6,403 nucleotides of DNA from Bacillota bacterium. Lineage in GTDB: Bacteria; Bacillota; Bacilli; Bacillales_B; DSM-18226. The stretch covers positions 1 to 6,403 of the forward strand of contig JAKACS010000188.1 in the NCBI GenBank assembly GCA_021821235.1. Direction: 5' to 3'. How positions within the stretch are numbered: position 1 is the first letter of the stretch; the number at the start of each line of letters is the position of its first letter. The notes beneath the pieces are model-generated. The model did not search any database, had not been told where the DNA came from, and saw only the letters and a program-made list of their open reading frames with translations. Shown here piece by piece: positions 1-6,403 of the stretch. Made by a program: the position numbers and the translations under genes.

Positions 1-779
1 AACTTTCCGGCCAACTTGTCCTTTCTGGTTCAACTGCATTACAGCCACTGGCATCTGCAGCAGCTGAACAATTTATGAATAAAAATGCTAAAGTCAGCAT
101 CCAAGTAAACGGCGGTGGATCCGGTACAGGTTTATCCCAAGTTGCTCAAGGTGCAGTTCAAATCGGAAACTCTGACGTTTTTGCTGAAGAGAAAAACATC
201 TCCGGTCTTGTAGACAATAAAGTTGCAGTCGTTGGTATGACAGCAGCGGTTAACCCGAAAGTCGGCATTAAGGATATTAAAAAAGCTGATTTAATTAAAG
301 TATTTACTGGAAAAATTACAAACTGGAAAGAGCTTGGCGGACCAGACCAAAAAATCACTCTTGTGAACCGTCCTGATTCTTCCGGTACTCGTGCAGTCTT
401 CAACAAATTCGCTCTTGATGGTGCAACACCTGCTGAAGGAATTACCGAAGATGCTTCTAACACAGTTAAAAAGATTATCAGCGAAACTCCTGGAGCAATC
501 GGCTACCTTGCTTTATCCTACTTCACTGATGACACTGTAACAGCAATGTCGATTGATGGCATTGAAGCAACTCCTGAAAACATTCAGTCTGGAAAATTCC
601 CTGTTTGGGCATATGAGCACATGTATACAAAAGGTGAGCCAACTGCTCTTGAGAAAGCATTCCTTGACTACATGACAAGCGACGAAGTTCAAACAAATAT
701 TTTACCAAAACAAGGTTATCTGCCTGTAACAAAAATGCAAGTTGAGCGCGATGCCAGCGGAAAAGTTACAAACAAATAA
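1..779 (+). CDS. pstS: Phosphate ABC transporter substrate-binding protein PstS (5' end missing)
   Basis: This is the extracellular phosphate-binding component of the Pst importer; in Gram-positive bacteria it is a membrane-anchored lipoprotein. The reading frame is open from base 3, upstream of the first ATG at 75, and that upstream part encodes the family's first phosphate-binding loop (SGSTALQPL). The gene therefore starts outside the window, and ATG 75 is not its start. In visible-residue numbering (258 residues from base 3), the other ligand-binding segments are GGGSGTG (37-43), the aspartate of IGNSD (58), and RPDSSGTR (123-130), which supplies the usual Arg and Ser-Gly-Thr contacts. 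Compared with the roughly 300 residues usual for Bacillus PstS, about 40 are missing, covering the signal peptide and lipobox. It is the first visible gene of the pst operon. The promoter, and any PhoP box controlling it, lies off the left edge. I am very sure of the family assignment. Confidence 0.97.
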   Translation, partial: LSGQLVLSGSTALQPLASAAAEQFMNKNAKVSIQVNGGGSGTGLSQVAQGAVQIGNSDVFAEEKNISGLVDNKVAVVGMTAAVNPKVGIKDIKKADLIKVFTGKITNWKELGGPDQKITLVNRPDSSGTRAVFNKFALDGATPAEGITEDASNTVKKIISETPGAIGYLALSYFTDDTVTAMSIDGIEATPENIQSGKFPVWAYEHMYTKGEPTALEKAFLDYMTSDEVQTNILPKQGYLPVTKMQVERDASGKVTNK

Positions 780-794
780 ACTTGTTCAAGTAAC

Positions 795-823
795 GGGGTA
801 AATGCTAAATTCGCATTTACCCT
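795..823 (+). promoter_or_regulatory. Intercistronic stem-loop between pstS and pstC
   Basis: GGGTAAATGC at 796-805 is perfectly complementary to GCATTTACCC at 813-822, with a 7-base loop; G795 and T823 can add a wobble pair. No T-run follows (the next bases are ATTATGACG), so this is not a standard intrinsic terminator. In the pst operon of Bacillus subtilis, transcript processing and a structure after pstS are reported to leave more pstS message than message for the downstream genes. I infer the same role here: protecting the 3' end of a pstS transcript or partly attenuating read-through, so that binding protein is made in excess over permease. The hairpin is seen directly; its role is inferred. 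Confidence 0.7.
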
Positions 824-855
824 ATTATGACGTAATTTAGGGGTGTATTATTTTT

Positions 856-1776
856 ATGGAAAAATTGGTTCCTGCAAAAGACAGATTGTTAAAATCTGAA
901 AAAAATTGGATGAATGGCGAAGTAAGGGGCAAAGTCCTTGTTTTTTTATCAGCAATTATTATGATTGCTGCAACGATTTCGATCACGATCTTCATTGGAC
1001 AAAAAGGCTTGCAGGCATTTCTTTCTAACGGTGTAAATCTTATTGAATTCTTAACCAGCAAAGTTTGGAATCCGTCAAATCAGTCAAACCCAGCATATGG
1101 GGCTCTATCATTTATTTTTGGATCCTTTGCTGTGACTTTTTTATCGGCGCTGATCGCTGCGCCACTCGGTATTGGAGCAGCCATTTTTATGACGGAAATC
1201 GCCCCATCATGGGGAAGAAAGGTTTTACAGCCTGTCATTGAACTATTGGTGGGAATTCCATCTGTTGTTTATGGATTCATCGGGCTTACAGTGTTAGTTC
1301 CATTTATTCGAAATTATGTGGGGGGGCTGGGCTTTAGTTTGCTTTCTGGAATGATCGTTCTATCGATTATGATATTGCCGACGATTACAACGATCGCAAC
1401 AGATGCGATGGCTTCCCTCCCAAATGCACTGCGGGAAGGTTCGTATGCCCTTGGTGCCACTCGCTGGCAGACAATTCGGAAAGTATTGATTCCAGCCGCT
1501 ACTCCGTCCCTTTTAACAGCGATCGTTCTCGGCATGGCCAGAGCGTTTGGTGAGGCGTTGGCGGTTCAAATGGTTATCGGAAATGTCAGCAAGTTCCCGC
1601 ATAGTATTACGGATGCATCTGCAACCTTGACGACGATCATCACCTTAAACATGGGGAATACTGTCTTTGGAAGTATTGAAAACAATGTTTTATGGTCGAT
1701 GGGGTTAATTTTGTTAGTTATTTCATTTATCTTTATTTTGATTATCCGCTATCTTTCAGCAAGGAGGAAGGTATAA
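856..1776 (+). CDS. pstC: Phosphate ABC transporter permease PstC
   Basis: PstC is one of the two membrane subunits forming the phosphate channel, paired with PstA. The 306-residue length is close to that usual for Bacillus PstC. Six hydrophobic segments are visible at about residues 26-48, 83-112, 123-150, 160-182, 216-242 and 278-299, with a charged cytoplasmic N-terminus of about 25 residues. The ABC-permease EAA loop, which docks on the ATPase, lies at about 193-213 (REGSYALGATRWQ then IRKVLIP). The MARAFGEA segment (227-234) after it is typical of phosphate permeases. The ATG at 856 is preceded by AGGGGTG at 839-845, a 10-base spacing. The gene follows pstS after a gap carrying a hairpin, and its stop codon overlaps the pstA start. 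A run of seven G at 1320-1326 encodes part of VGGLG and does not break the frame. Confidence 0.97.
   Translation: MEKLVPAKDRLLKSEKNWMNGEVRGKVLVFLSAIIMIAATISITIFIGQKGLQAFLSNGVNLIEFLTSKVWNPSNQSNPAYGALSFIFGSFAVTFLSALIAAPLGIGAAIFMTEIAPSWGRKVLQPVIELLVGIPSVVYGFIGLTVLVPFIRNYVGGLGFSLLSGMIVLSIMILPTITTIATDAMASLPNALREGSYALGATRWQTIRKVLIPAATPSLLTAIVLGMARAFGEALAVQMVIGNVSKFPHSITDASATLTTIITLNMGNTVFGSIENNVLWSMGLILLVISFIFILIIRYLSARRKV
1761..1767 (+). promoter_or_regulatory. Ribosome binding site that fixes the pstA start
   Basis: AAGGAGG, a full match to the Firmicutes consensus, lies inside the last codons of pstC, 8 bases before the ATG at 1776. It decides the pstA start at 1776 over an in-frame ATG at 1692, which would add 28 residues, has no comparable site and lies deep inside pstC. 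Confidence 0.85.
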
Positions 1777-2663
1777 TGAACAGTAGAACAGCCGATCGGA
1801 TTGCAACTGGGGTTTTTGTTGCGATTGCAGTCATTATTATTTCCTTGCTGATAGGGCTCTTTTATTTCATATTAGTAAATGGTCTAAAGTATATTTCGGT
1901 TCAGTTCTTAACAACTCCATCGAGCAATATGTTAGCTGGAGGAGGAATCCGGGATCAATTATTTAACTCTTTTTATGTTCTTTTCATTACGATGCTGATT
2001 ACTGTTCCCTTAGGCTTGGGCGGCGGTATTTACATGGCTGAATATGCAAAGCCGGGAAAAGTGACTGATTTTATTCGTGCATGTGTTGAAGTATTGGCAT
2101 CTCTGCCTTCAATTGTTATTGGAATGTTTGGTTTGTTAATGTTTGTTACCTTAACCGGATGGGGATATACAATACTAGGAGGGGCTTTGGCTTTGACAGT
2201 ATTCAACTTGCCAGTTATGGTACGCGTAAGTGAAGACGCGATTCGCTCAGTGCCAAGAGAGTTAAAAGAAGCGAGCCTTGGACTTGGCATCACGCATTGG
2301 CACACGATTAAAACGATCTTGATCCCAAGCGCATTCCCATCAATTTTAACAGGTGCAATCCTTGCTGCCGGCCGTGTGTTTGGTGAGGCAGCCGCATTAT
2401 TGTTTACAGCCGGATTATCGACACCAAGACTCGATTATGCAAACTGGAATCCTTTTTCAGCCACATCACCTTTAAATATTTTTCGTCCGGCAGAAACGCT
2501 TGCTGTCCATATTTGGTCGGTCAACACACAAGGGCTGATCCCTGACGTAAAAGAAGTCGCGAATGGTTCGGCTGCAGTCCTGGTTATTTGTGTACTGCTC
2601 TTTAATTTATTGGCCAGGGGTATTGGCAGTCTTGTTTATAAAAAAATGACGGCGACGAAATAA
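1776..2663 (+). CDS. pstA: Phosphate ABC transporter permease PstA
   Basis: PstA is the second membrane subunit of the phosphate channel and partner of PstC. Starting at 1776 it is 295 residues long, the usual size for Bacillus PstA. Hydrophobic segments lie at about residues 11-36, 62-88, 103-127, 130-150, 187-213 and 264-287. The EAA loop that contacts PstB is at about 162-184 ([15 protein letters not shown], then IKTILIP), followed by [14 protein letters not shown] (197-210), a hallmark of this subunit. The start overlaps the pstC stop by one base (TAATG), so the two proteins are probably translationally coupled, which suits subunits needed one to one. The next gene, the first pstB, begins 14 bases after its stop. 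A longer version from ATG 1692 was rejected: the extra 28 residues come from the pstC coding region read in another frame. Confidence 0.97.
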   Translation: MNSRTADRIATGVFVAIAVIIISLLIGLFYFILVNGLKYISVQFLTTPSSNMLAGGGIRDQLFNSFYVLFITMLITVPLGLGGGIYMAEYAKPGKVTDFIRACVEVLASLPSIVIGMFGLLMFVTLTGWGYTILGGALALTVFNLPVMVRVSEDAIRSVPRELKEASLGLGITHWHTIKTILIPSAFPSILTGAILAAGRVFGEAAALLFTAGLSTPRLDYANWNPFSATSPLNIFRPAETLAVHIWSVNTQGLIPDVKEVANGSAAVLVICVLLFNLLARGIGSLVYKKMTATK

Positions 2664-2677
2664 GGAGTGATGAGGAA

Positions 2678-3481
2678 ATGGCAACATCGACGATTGAAAA
2701 ACCGGTTACAGTAAATCAATACCAAAAAGAACAAATTTTAAAAGTGAACAACCTGGAAATTTTTTATGGTGAAAAGCGTGCCGTAAATGGCATTAGTATG
2801 GACATCGAAAAAAATGCCATTACCGCCTTAATCGGACCTTCTGGCTGCGGGAAATCAACCTTTTTAAGAAGCGTCAATCGGATGAACGATTTAATTCCCG
2901 GCGCAAGAGCCGCTGGAGAGATCATCTATGAGGGTTTAAATATACTTTCAAACGAAATTAATGTCGTTGCATTGCGAAAAGAAATTGGCATGGTTTTCCA
3001 AAAACCGAATCCTTTTCCAAAATCGATTTATGAAAACATTACCCATGCGTTGAAATTTTCCGGAATGAGGAAGAAGAGCGTTCTTGATGAGATTGTTGAA
3101 GAAAGTCTGCATAAAGCCGCATTGTGGGACGAAGTAAAGGATCGTTTGCATAAATCGGCTCTCTCACTTTCCGGAGGACAACAGCAACGCCTTTGCATTG
3201 CAAGAACAATTGCAATGAAGCCGGCGGTCATGCTTCTCGATGAGCCGTCTTCTGCGCTCGATCCGATTTCCAATGCGAAAGTGGAAGAACTGATCGTTGA
3301 ATTGAAAAAGGACTACTCAATTTTGATTGTTACGCACAATATGGGGCAGGCTTCCCGGATTTCGGATAAAACCGCATTCTTTTTAAATGGAGATTTGGTT
3401 GAATACGATGAAACGGAGAAAATTTTCACCAATCCTTTAGAGAAGAAGACGGAAGAGTATATTTCAGGAAGGTTCGGATAA
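2678..3481 (+). CDS. pstB: Phosphate import ATP-binding protein PstB (first copy)
   Basis: This is a cytoplasmic ATPase subunit that powers phosphate import through PstC and PstA. All ABC motifs are intact in the 267 residues: Walker [10 protein letters not shown] (53-61), Q-loop glutamine 108 in [11 protein letters not shown], signature LSGGQQQR (164-171), Walker B VMLLDEP (184-190, catalytic Glu 189), D-loop SALD (192-195) and switch His 220. The C-terminus YISGRFG matches the PstB pattern. The ATG at 2678 follows AAGGAG (2662-2667, beginning at the pstA stop) with a 10-base spacing. Compared with the second copy downstream, it has an N-terminal extension of about 10 residues and departs from the usual family sequence after the Q-loop (HALKFSGMR where the other copy has YGPRIHGMR) and after Walker B (SSALD rather than TSALD). 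It appears functional, and is the more divergent of the pair. Confidence 0.96.
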   Translation: MATSTIEKPVTVNQYQKEQILKVNNLEIFYGEKRAVNGISMDIEKNAITALIGPSGCGKSTFLRSVNRMNDLIPGARAAGEIIYEGLNILSNEINVVALRKEIGMVFQKPNPFPKSIYENITHALKFSGMRKKSVLDEIVEESLHKAALWDEVKDRLHKSALSLSGGQQQRLCIARTIAMKPAVMLLDEPSSALDPISNAKVEELIVELKKDYSILIVTHNMGQASRISDKTAFFLNGDLVEYDETEKIFTNPLEKKTEEYISGRFG

Positions 3482-3486
3482 GGGGG
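3481..3486 (+). promoter_or_regulatory. Ribosome binding site for the GTG start of the second pstB
   Basis: AGGGGG sits 7 bases before the GTG at 3494 and overlaps the last base of the upstream stop codon. The next in-frame ATG is at residue 59, beyond Walker A, so a non-ATG start is required; this site supports GTG 3494. Confidence 0.75.
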
Positions 3487-3493
3487 AAAAGCT

Positions 3494-4267
3494 GTGGCTG
3501 TAGCAACAATTTCGCATAAAGCATTTGATATCAAAGATTTAAACTTGTGGTATGGTGATCACCATGCACTGAAAAACATTGATTTTCCAATTTTTCAAAA
3601 GGAAGTTACCGCTATTATCGGGCCATCTGGCTGCGGTAAATCCACTTTTATTAAAACATTAAATCTGATGATTAATACGATCTCAAACGTAAAAATGTCT
3701 GGCGAAATCAATTTTGACGGTAAAAATATTTTAACGGACAAGATTGATCTTGTGGAATTACGGAAACAGGTCGGTATGGTTTTCCAAAAAGGGAATCCGT
3801 TTCCTCAGTCCGTTTTTGACAATATCGCATACGGGCCAAGAATTCATGGAATGCGAAAAAAGAAGGATTTAGACGAGATCGTCGAGAAATCATTAATTGA
3901 TGTTGCGTTATGGGATGAAGTAAAAGATCGCCTGGGGGCACCAGCATTGGGTCTTTCAGGAGGTCAGCAGCAACGTTTATGCATCGCCCGGGCACTTGCG
4001 ACAAAACCGGAAGTGCTGCTGATGGATGAGCCAACTTCTGCTCTTGATCCTATTTCCACATTGAAAATTGAGGAATTAGTGTTAGAATTGAAGGAAAAAT
4101 ATACGATTGTCATTGTCACCCACAATATGCAACAAGCAGCTCGGGTATCGGATAAAACGGCATTTTTCTTAATGGGCGAATTAATTGAGCTGGATTCGAC
4201 TGAGAAAATTTTCTCCCGGCCATCTGACGAGCGGACAGAAGGTTATATTACAGGAAGATTCGGATAA
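3494..4267 (+). CDS. pstB: Phosphate import ATP-binding protein PstB (second copy)
   Basis: This is the second ATPase subunit for the Pst channel, 257 residues from a GTG start. Motifs: Walker [10 protein letters not shown] (43-51), Q-loop Gln 98 in [20 protein letters not shown] (113-121) as in most PstB proteins, signature LSGGQQQR (154-161), Walker B VLLMDEP (174-180, catalytic Glu 179), D-loop SALD (182-185), switch His 210 and C-terminal YITGRFG. It aligns without any gap to residues 21-267 of the first copy; by hand count 144 of 247 positions are identical, about 58%. The pair is therefore an old duplication, as in Bacillus subtilis, which also has two pstB genes in tandem. Whether the ATPases form a heterodimer, or alternate as homodimers, cannot be told from sequence. 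Only 12 bases separate it from the first copy, and phoU begins 14 bases after it. Confidence 0.96.
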   Translation: MAVATISHKAFDIKDLNLWYGDHHALKNIDFPIFQKEVTAIIGPSGCGKSTFIKTLNLMINTISNVKMSGEINFDGKNILTDKIDLVELRKQVGMVFQKGNPFPQSVFDNIAYGPRIHGMRKKKDLDEIVEKSLIDVALWDEVKDRLGAPALGLSGGQQQRLCIARALATKPEVLLMDEPTSALDPISTLKIEELVLELKEKYTIVIVTHNMQQAARVSDKTAFFLMGELIELDSTEKIFSRPSDERTEGYITGRFG

Positions 4268-4281
4268 GAAGGGGGATTTTT

Positions 4282-4941
4282 ATGCACACACGATCAAATT
4301 TTGATAGCAATTTAAAGGAATTAAAAGAACTGCTATTAGACATGGCGCAAAAGGCTGAAGCTGCTGTAAAGGAAGCGATGCTTGCACTTGTTAACCAAGA
4401 CCTGGAAAAGGCAAAGCAAGTGATTGACGCGGACAACATGATCGACCAAATCGATCACGACATTAATGATAAGGCATTGATTCTGATTGCGAAAGAATCA
4501 CCAGTCGCAACCGATTTGCGAAAAATCATTGTCGCGATCAAAATATCTACGGAAGTGGAGCGAATTGGTGATCAGGCCGTCAATATCGCCAAGTCGACAT
4601 TGCACATCGGCAAGGAAAAACAATTTAAAGAAATCATTGATATTCCGAAAATGATGGATCTTTCTTTGGGCATGTTAACAGACTCGATGACGGCTTTTTA
4701 TTCTGAAGACGTTGTTCTAGCGAAAAGATGCGCCGAAAAAGATGATCAAGTGGATGAAATGTATGGTAAATTGATTCAAGAATTAATGGGCTATATCCCG
4801 GAAAACCCAAACGCAACAAACCAAATTACGCAGTTGGCATACGTATGCCGCTACATTGAACGGATTGCTGATCAGACAACAAACATTGCCGAAAATGTGA
4901 TTTTCCTAGTTACTGGAAAACGTTATGATTTAAATGCATAA
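4282..4941 (+). CDS. phoU: Phosphate signalling protein PhoU
   Basis: PhoU is a cytoplasmic all-helical regulator that acts with the Pst transporter and, in well-studied bacteria, restrains the Pho histidine kinase when phosphate is plentiful and limits toxic uptake. At 219 residues it has the normal length and the expected two-fold repeat of three-helix bundles. Each half carries the metal-binding ExxxDxxxN signature: Glu93-Asp97-Asn101 in VERIGDQAVNIA, and Glu193-Asp197-Asn201 in YIERIADQTTNIAE. The ATG at 4282 is preceded by AAGGGGG (4269-4275) with a 6-base spacing. It is the last gene of the operon; a strong terminator begins 3 bases after its stop. Bacillus subtilis lacks phoU at this position, to my knowledge, while several other Bacillaceae have it, so this locus combines the duplicated pstB with a PhoU. 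It could be called a PhoU-family protein if strict orthology is doubted. Confidence 0.95.
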   Translation: MHTRSNFDSNLKELKELLLDMAQKAEAAVKEAMLALVNQDLEKAKQVIDADNMIDQIDHDINDKALILIAKESPVATDLRKIIVAIKISTEVERIGDQAVNIAKSTLHIGKEKQFKEIIDIPKMMDLSLGMLTDSMTAFYSEDVVLAKRCAEKDDQVDEMYGKLIQELMGYIPENPNATNQITQLAYVCRYIERIADQTTNIAENVIFLVTGKRYDLNA

Positions 4942-4944
4942 TGT

Positions 4945-4980
4945 TTAAAAACGATGGTGCTTCGGCACCATCGTTTTTAA
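4945..4980 (+). terminator. Rho-independent terminator of the pst-phoU operon
   Basis: A perfect 16-bp stem (4945-4960 with 4965-4980) closes on the very stable cTTCGg tetraloop at 4960-4965. The core ACGATGGTGC pairs with GCACCATCGT and a T5 tract (4974-4978) follows the GC-rich part; the matching A-run on the left extends the stem. It lies 3 bases after the phoU stop and separates the operon from the next gene. Its symmetry means it could also stop minus-strand transcription, but no minus-strand gene is visible. Confidence 0.93.
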
Positions 4981-5013
4981 CTTGTTGTAAAATTTGTGTA
5001 AAAATATGATGAA
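4975..5013 (-). promoter_or_regulatory. Candidate PhoP box (four hexamers, 11-bp period)
   Basis: Read on the minus strand from 5013 down, the hexamers are TTCATC (5013-5008), TTTACA (5002-4997), TTTACA (4991-4986) and TTAAAA (4980-4975), each separated by exactly 5 bases. The Bacillus PhoP-box repeat is TT(A/C/T)A(C/T)A with about 5-base gaps; the middle two are perfect and the outer two match at 5 of 6 positions. The same core read on the plus strand (TTGTAAA, 4 bases, GTGTAAA at 4985-5002) has the 7-4-7 layout of Pho boxes generally. The outermost hexamer lies in the terminator's T-run and may be accidental. The array overlaps both boxes of the candidate promoter of the chemoreceptor gene. 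Binding is inferred. Confidence 0.5.
4982..5010 (+). promoter_or_regulatory. Candidate sigma-A promoter of the chemoreceptor gene
   Basis: TTGTTG (4982-4987) and TATGAT (5005-5010) are separated by 17 bases, the ideal distance. The -10 matches the consensus at 5 of 6 positions; the -35 is weak at 3 of 6. Transcription would begin near 5017, giving a leader of about 65 bases. A second TATGAT at 5041-5046 has no usable -35. I did not find a good sigma-D pattern (TAAA, 15 bases, GCCGATAT), which many Bacillus motility genes use. Confidence 0.5.
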
Positions 5014-5080
5014 AATGAATTATTTTCTGCTGAAATTTTTTATGATAGCTGTAGGAACAAGCATGAGTGGGGGACAGAAG

Positions 5081-6403
5081 ATGGATAAACGTAAACGACA
5101 GAAAAATTTTTTTGCCTCATTATTAAATCGAAAGACCTATTTAGGACCATGGCGCACTATCCCGATTCGCTATAAATTGCTGCTTTCAATGGGTTTCAGT
5201 ACATTGTTTTTCATTATTGTAACCATCTTGGTTATTATGTTATTGCAAAATGTCAAAAAGGACATGCAATTTATCAAAGATAAGGGCGAGCAAGCCGTTG
5301 TTGTCTCTGATATTGATTCGCTAATGAATGCAAAGGATACACGAATTGCTGATTACATAACGTTTTTAAAAATTAATGATGTGAAAAAATACCGAGAATT
5401 AAGAAATGAGATGAACGGCAAATTAGTTGTTCTGAAAAACGGCACAGATAACAAAGCCGTTTTTGCGTTAATTAATCAAGTGGAAGCAAACAACAAAGAA
5501 ATTGATCGGTTGTTTATTGATCAAGTGATCCCTTCAGTCGTCCGGCTCGATCATGACCTGTATACAAAAGTTCGCAAAAATATTTCGGATTTGCGCGAAA
5601 AAAATTCGGCTATCTTAAGCAAACTTAGTCAGGAGATACGGGCTGAACGAGATACAGCGATTGCTGATGCAGAAAGGCGAATGGCCGTGTTAATTTTTGA
5701 AATTATTTTAATTGTGGTCCTATCAGTTTTGTTAAGTGGAGTGCTTGTCTTTTTCCTTGCGCAATCATTGAAGAAACAGCTTTCGGCCATTGTAACTACG
5801 ACGAAGCAAGTTGCGGCAGGCCAATTAAATGCGGAGAATCTTTCTTATGATGGCGAAGATGAACTTGGCGAAATCACCATTGCAGTAAACAGAATGATTG
5901 CCAGTTTGCGGGAGATGGTAACAGGCATAAAAGTTGCTTCGGAAAATTTGTTTCACAACAGTGATCAATTGAAGGACTCGTGTATTGCCGTGAAAGACTC
6001 AAGCGAATCAACGTCTAATACGATGGTCCTGCTCTCCCAGGGGTCTGAACAGCAAACCTCCTCAACCCTACAGTTGTTTTCACATTACGAATCATTAAAT
6101 GGAGAGATCAGCCGTTCAACAAAAAAGGGAGCCACATTGAAGAAATCCGGCCATCATGTTTTGGAAGCAGCCGCAATTGGCCAGCAATTAATGGATAATT
6201 CGGTATTAAAAATTGAAAATGTCCATCAAATGATTGAAAATACGCTTGCAGATGTGGTCGTTCTGGAAGAGGAAACCCGGGAGATTAACCGCTTAGCTGA
6301 TGTGATTAAATCGATTGCCGCCCAAACCCATTTATTATCACTAAATGCTTCAATTGAAGCGGCAAGAGCCGGTGAGTTTGGCAAAGGTTTTGCTGTAGTG
6401 GCA
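5081..6403 (+). CDS. Methyl-accepting chemotaxis protein (3' end missing)
   Basis: This is a transmembrane chemoreceptor that would signal to the CheA kinase; its ligand is unknown. The frame is open from 5081 to the right edge, giving 441 residues. Order of parts: basic cytoplasmic N-terminus, membrane helix about 34-55, a largely charged helical extracytoplasmic region about 57-201, second membrane helix about 202-227, HAMP domain about 228-281 (DELGEI at 260-265), then the signalling helix. The conserved hairpin tip is at about 412-441 ([11 protein letters not shown] at 422-432, then GKGFAVVA). The window ends at the point where family members continue DEVRKLA, so perhaps 130 or more residues are missing. 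The start at 5081 follows GGGGGA (5069-5074) at 6 bases, like the G-rich sites of the genes upstream. An in-frame ATG at 5063, after AGGA (5053-5056), would add six residues and is the main alternative. It is separated from the pst operon by a terminator. Confidence 0.93.
   Translation, partial: MDKRKRQKNFFASLLNRKTYLGPWRTIPIRYKLLLSMGFSTLFFIIVTILVIMLLQNVKKDMQFIKDKGEQAVVVSDIDSLMNAKDTRIADYITFLKINDVKKYRELRNEMNGKLVVLKNGTDNKAVFALINQVEANNKEIDRLFIDQVIPSVVRLDHDLYTKVRKNISDLREKNSAILSKLSQEIRAERDTAIADAERRMAVLIFEIILIVVLSVLLSGVLVFFLAQSLKKQLSAIVTTTKQVAAGQLNAENLSYDGEDELGEITIAVNRMIASLREMVTGIKVASENLFHNSDQLKDSCIAVKDSSESTSNTMVLLSQGSEQQTSSTLQLFSHYESLNGEISRSTKKGATLKKSGHHVLEAAAIGQQLMDNSVLKIENVHQMIENTLADVVVLEEETREINRLADVIKSIAAQTHLLSLNASIEAARAGEFGKGFAVVA

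Noticed and set aside
158..463. Minus-strand open frame of 101 codons opposite pstS
   Set aside because: It lies wholly inside a well-supported pstS, its translation resembles no family I know, and there is no ribosome site or promoter for it.
782..811. Possible internal promoter before pstC (TTGTTC, 18 bases, TAAATT)
   Set aside because: Both boxes are poor and the second lies in the loop and stem of the hairpin; there is no other support for separate transcription of pstC.
1320..1326. Run of seven G in pstC as a possible frameshift or phase-variation site
   Set aside because: The frame is intact and codes normal conserved sequence on both sides; a run of seven alone is weak evidence for phase variation.
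1692..1775. Longer PstA start giving 28 extra residues
   Set aside because: It overlaps the pstC coding region, has no ribosome site, and the perfect AAGGAGG before 1776 gives the family-normal length.
3708..4034. Minus-strand open frame of 108 codons opposite the second pstB
   Set aside because: It is antisense to conserved ATPase motifs, with no recognisable domain; its openness follows from codon use of the real gene.
4988..5014. Possible sigma-D motility promoter for the chemoreceptor
   Set aside because: A TAAA is present but the sequence 15 bases downstream (TGATGAAA) does not resemble GCCGATAT.

Overview
The window is a low-GC, AT-rich stretch of Firmicutes DNA. Strong Shine-Dalgarno sites (one perfect AAGGAGG), a GTG start, and the gene order pstS-pstC-pstA-pstB-pstB all point to a Bacillus-type member of the Bacillaceae. 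I cannot name the species from sequence alone. All genes are on the + strand and nothing looks mobile; I see no rRNA, tRNA, CRISPR array, insertion sequence or attachment site.

Positions 1-4941 hold a high-affinity phosphate uptake operon. The phosphate-binding protein PstS is cut by the left edge, so its signal peptide and the operon promoter are outside the window. It is followed by a 76-base gap with a perfect 10-bp hairpin, then pstC and pstA (the two permease subunits, joined by a TAATG stop/start overlap), two tandem pstB ATPase genes (about 58% identical by hand count, aligned without gaps), and phoU. PstS captures phosphate outside the membrane, PstC and PstA form the channel, the PstB ATPases power it, and PhoU is the cytoplasmic regulator that generally links the transporter to the Pho two-component response. 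A 16-bp hairpin with a cTTCGg loop and a T-run at 4945-4980 ends the operon.

Positions 5081-6403 hold the start of a methyl-accepting chemotaxis protein (MCP), cut by the right edge just after the conserved signalling tip. It has two membrane helices, a helical extracytoplasmic domain of about 145 residues, a HAMP domain and most of the first half of the signalling hairpin.

The best new lead is in the 139-base gap between phoU and the MCP gene. Four hexamers resembling the Bacillus PhoP-box repeat TT(A/C/T)A(C/T)A lie on the minus strand at an exact 11-bp period; two are perfect TTTACA. They cover both boxes of the most likely MCP promoter. This suggests phosphate-dependent, possibly repressive, control of a chemoreceptor next to the pst operon. 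Otherwise this is a recognisable pst-phoU locus, and I see no wholly undescribed system.
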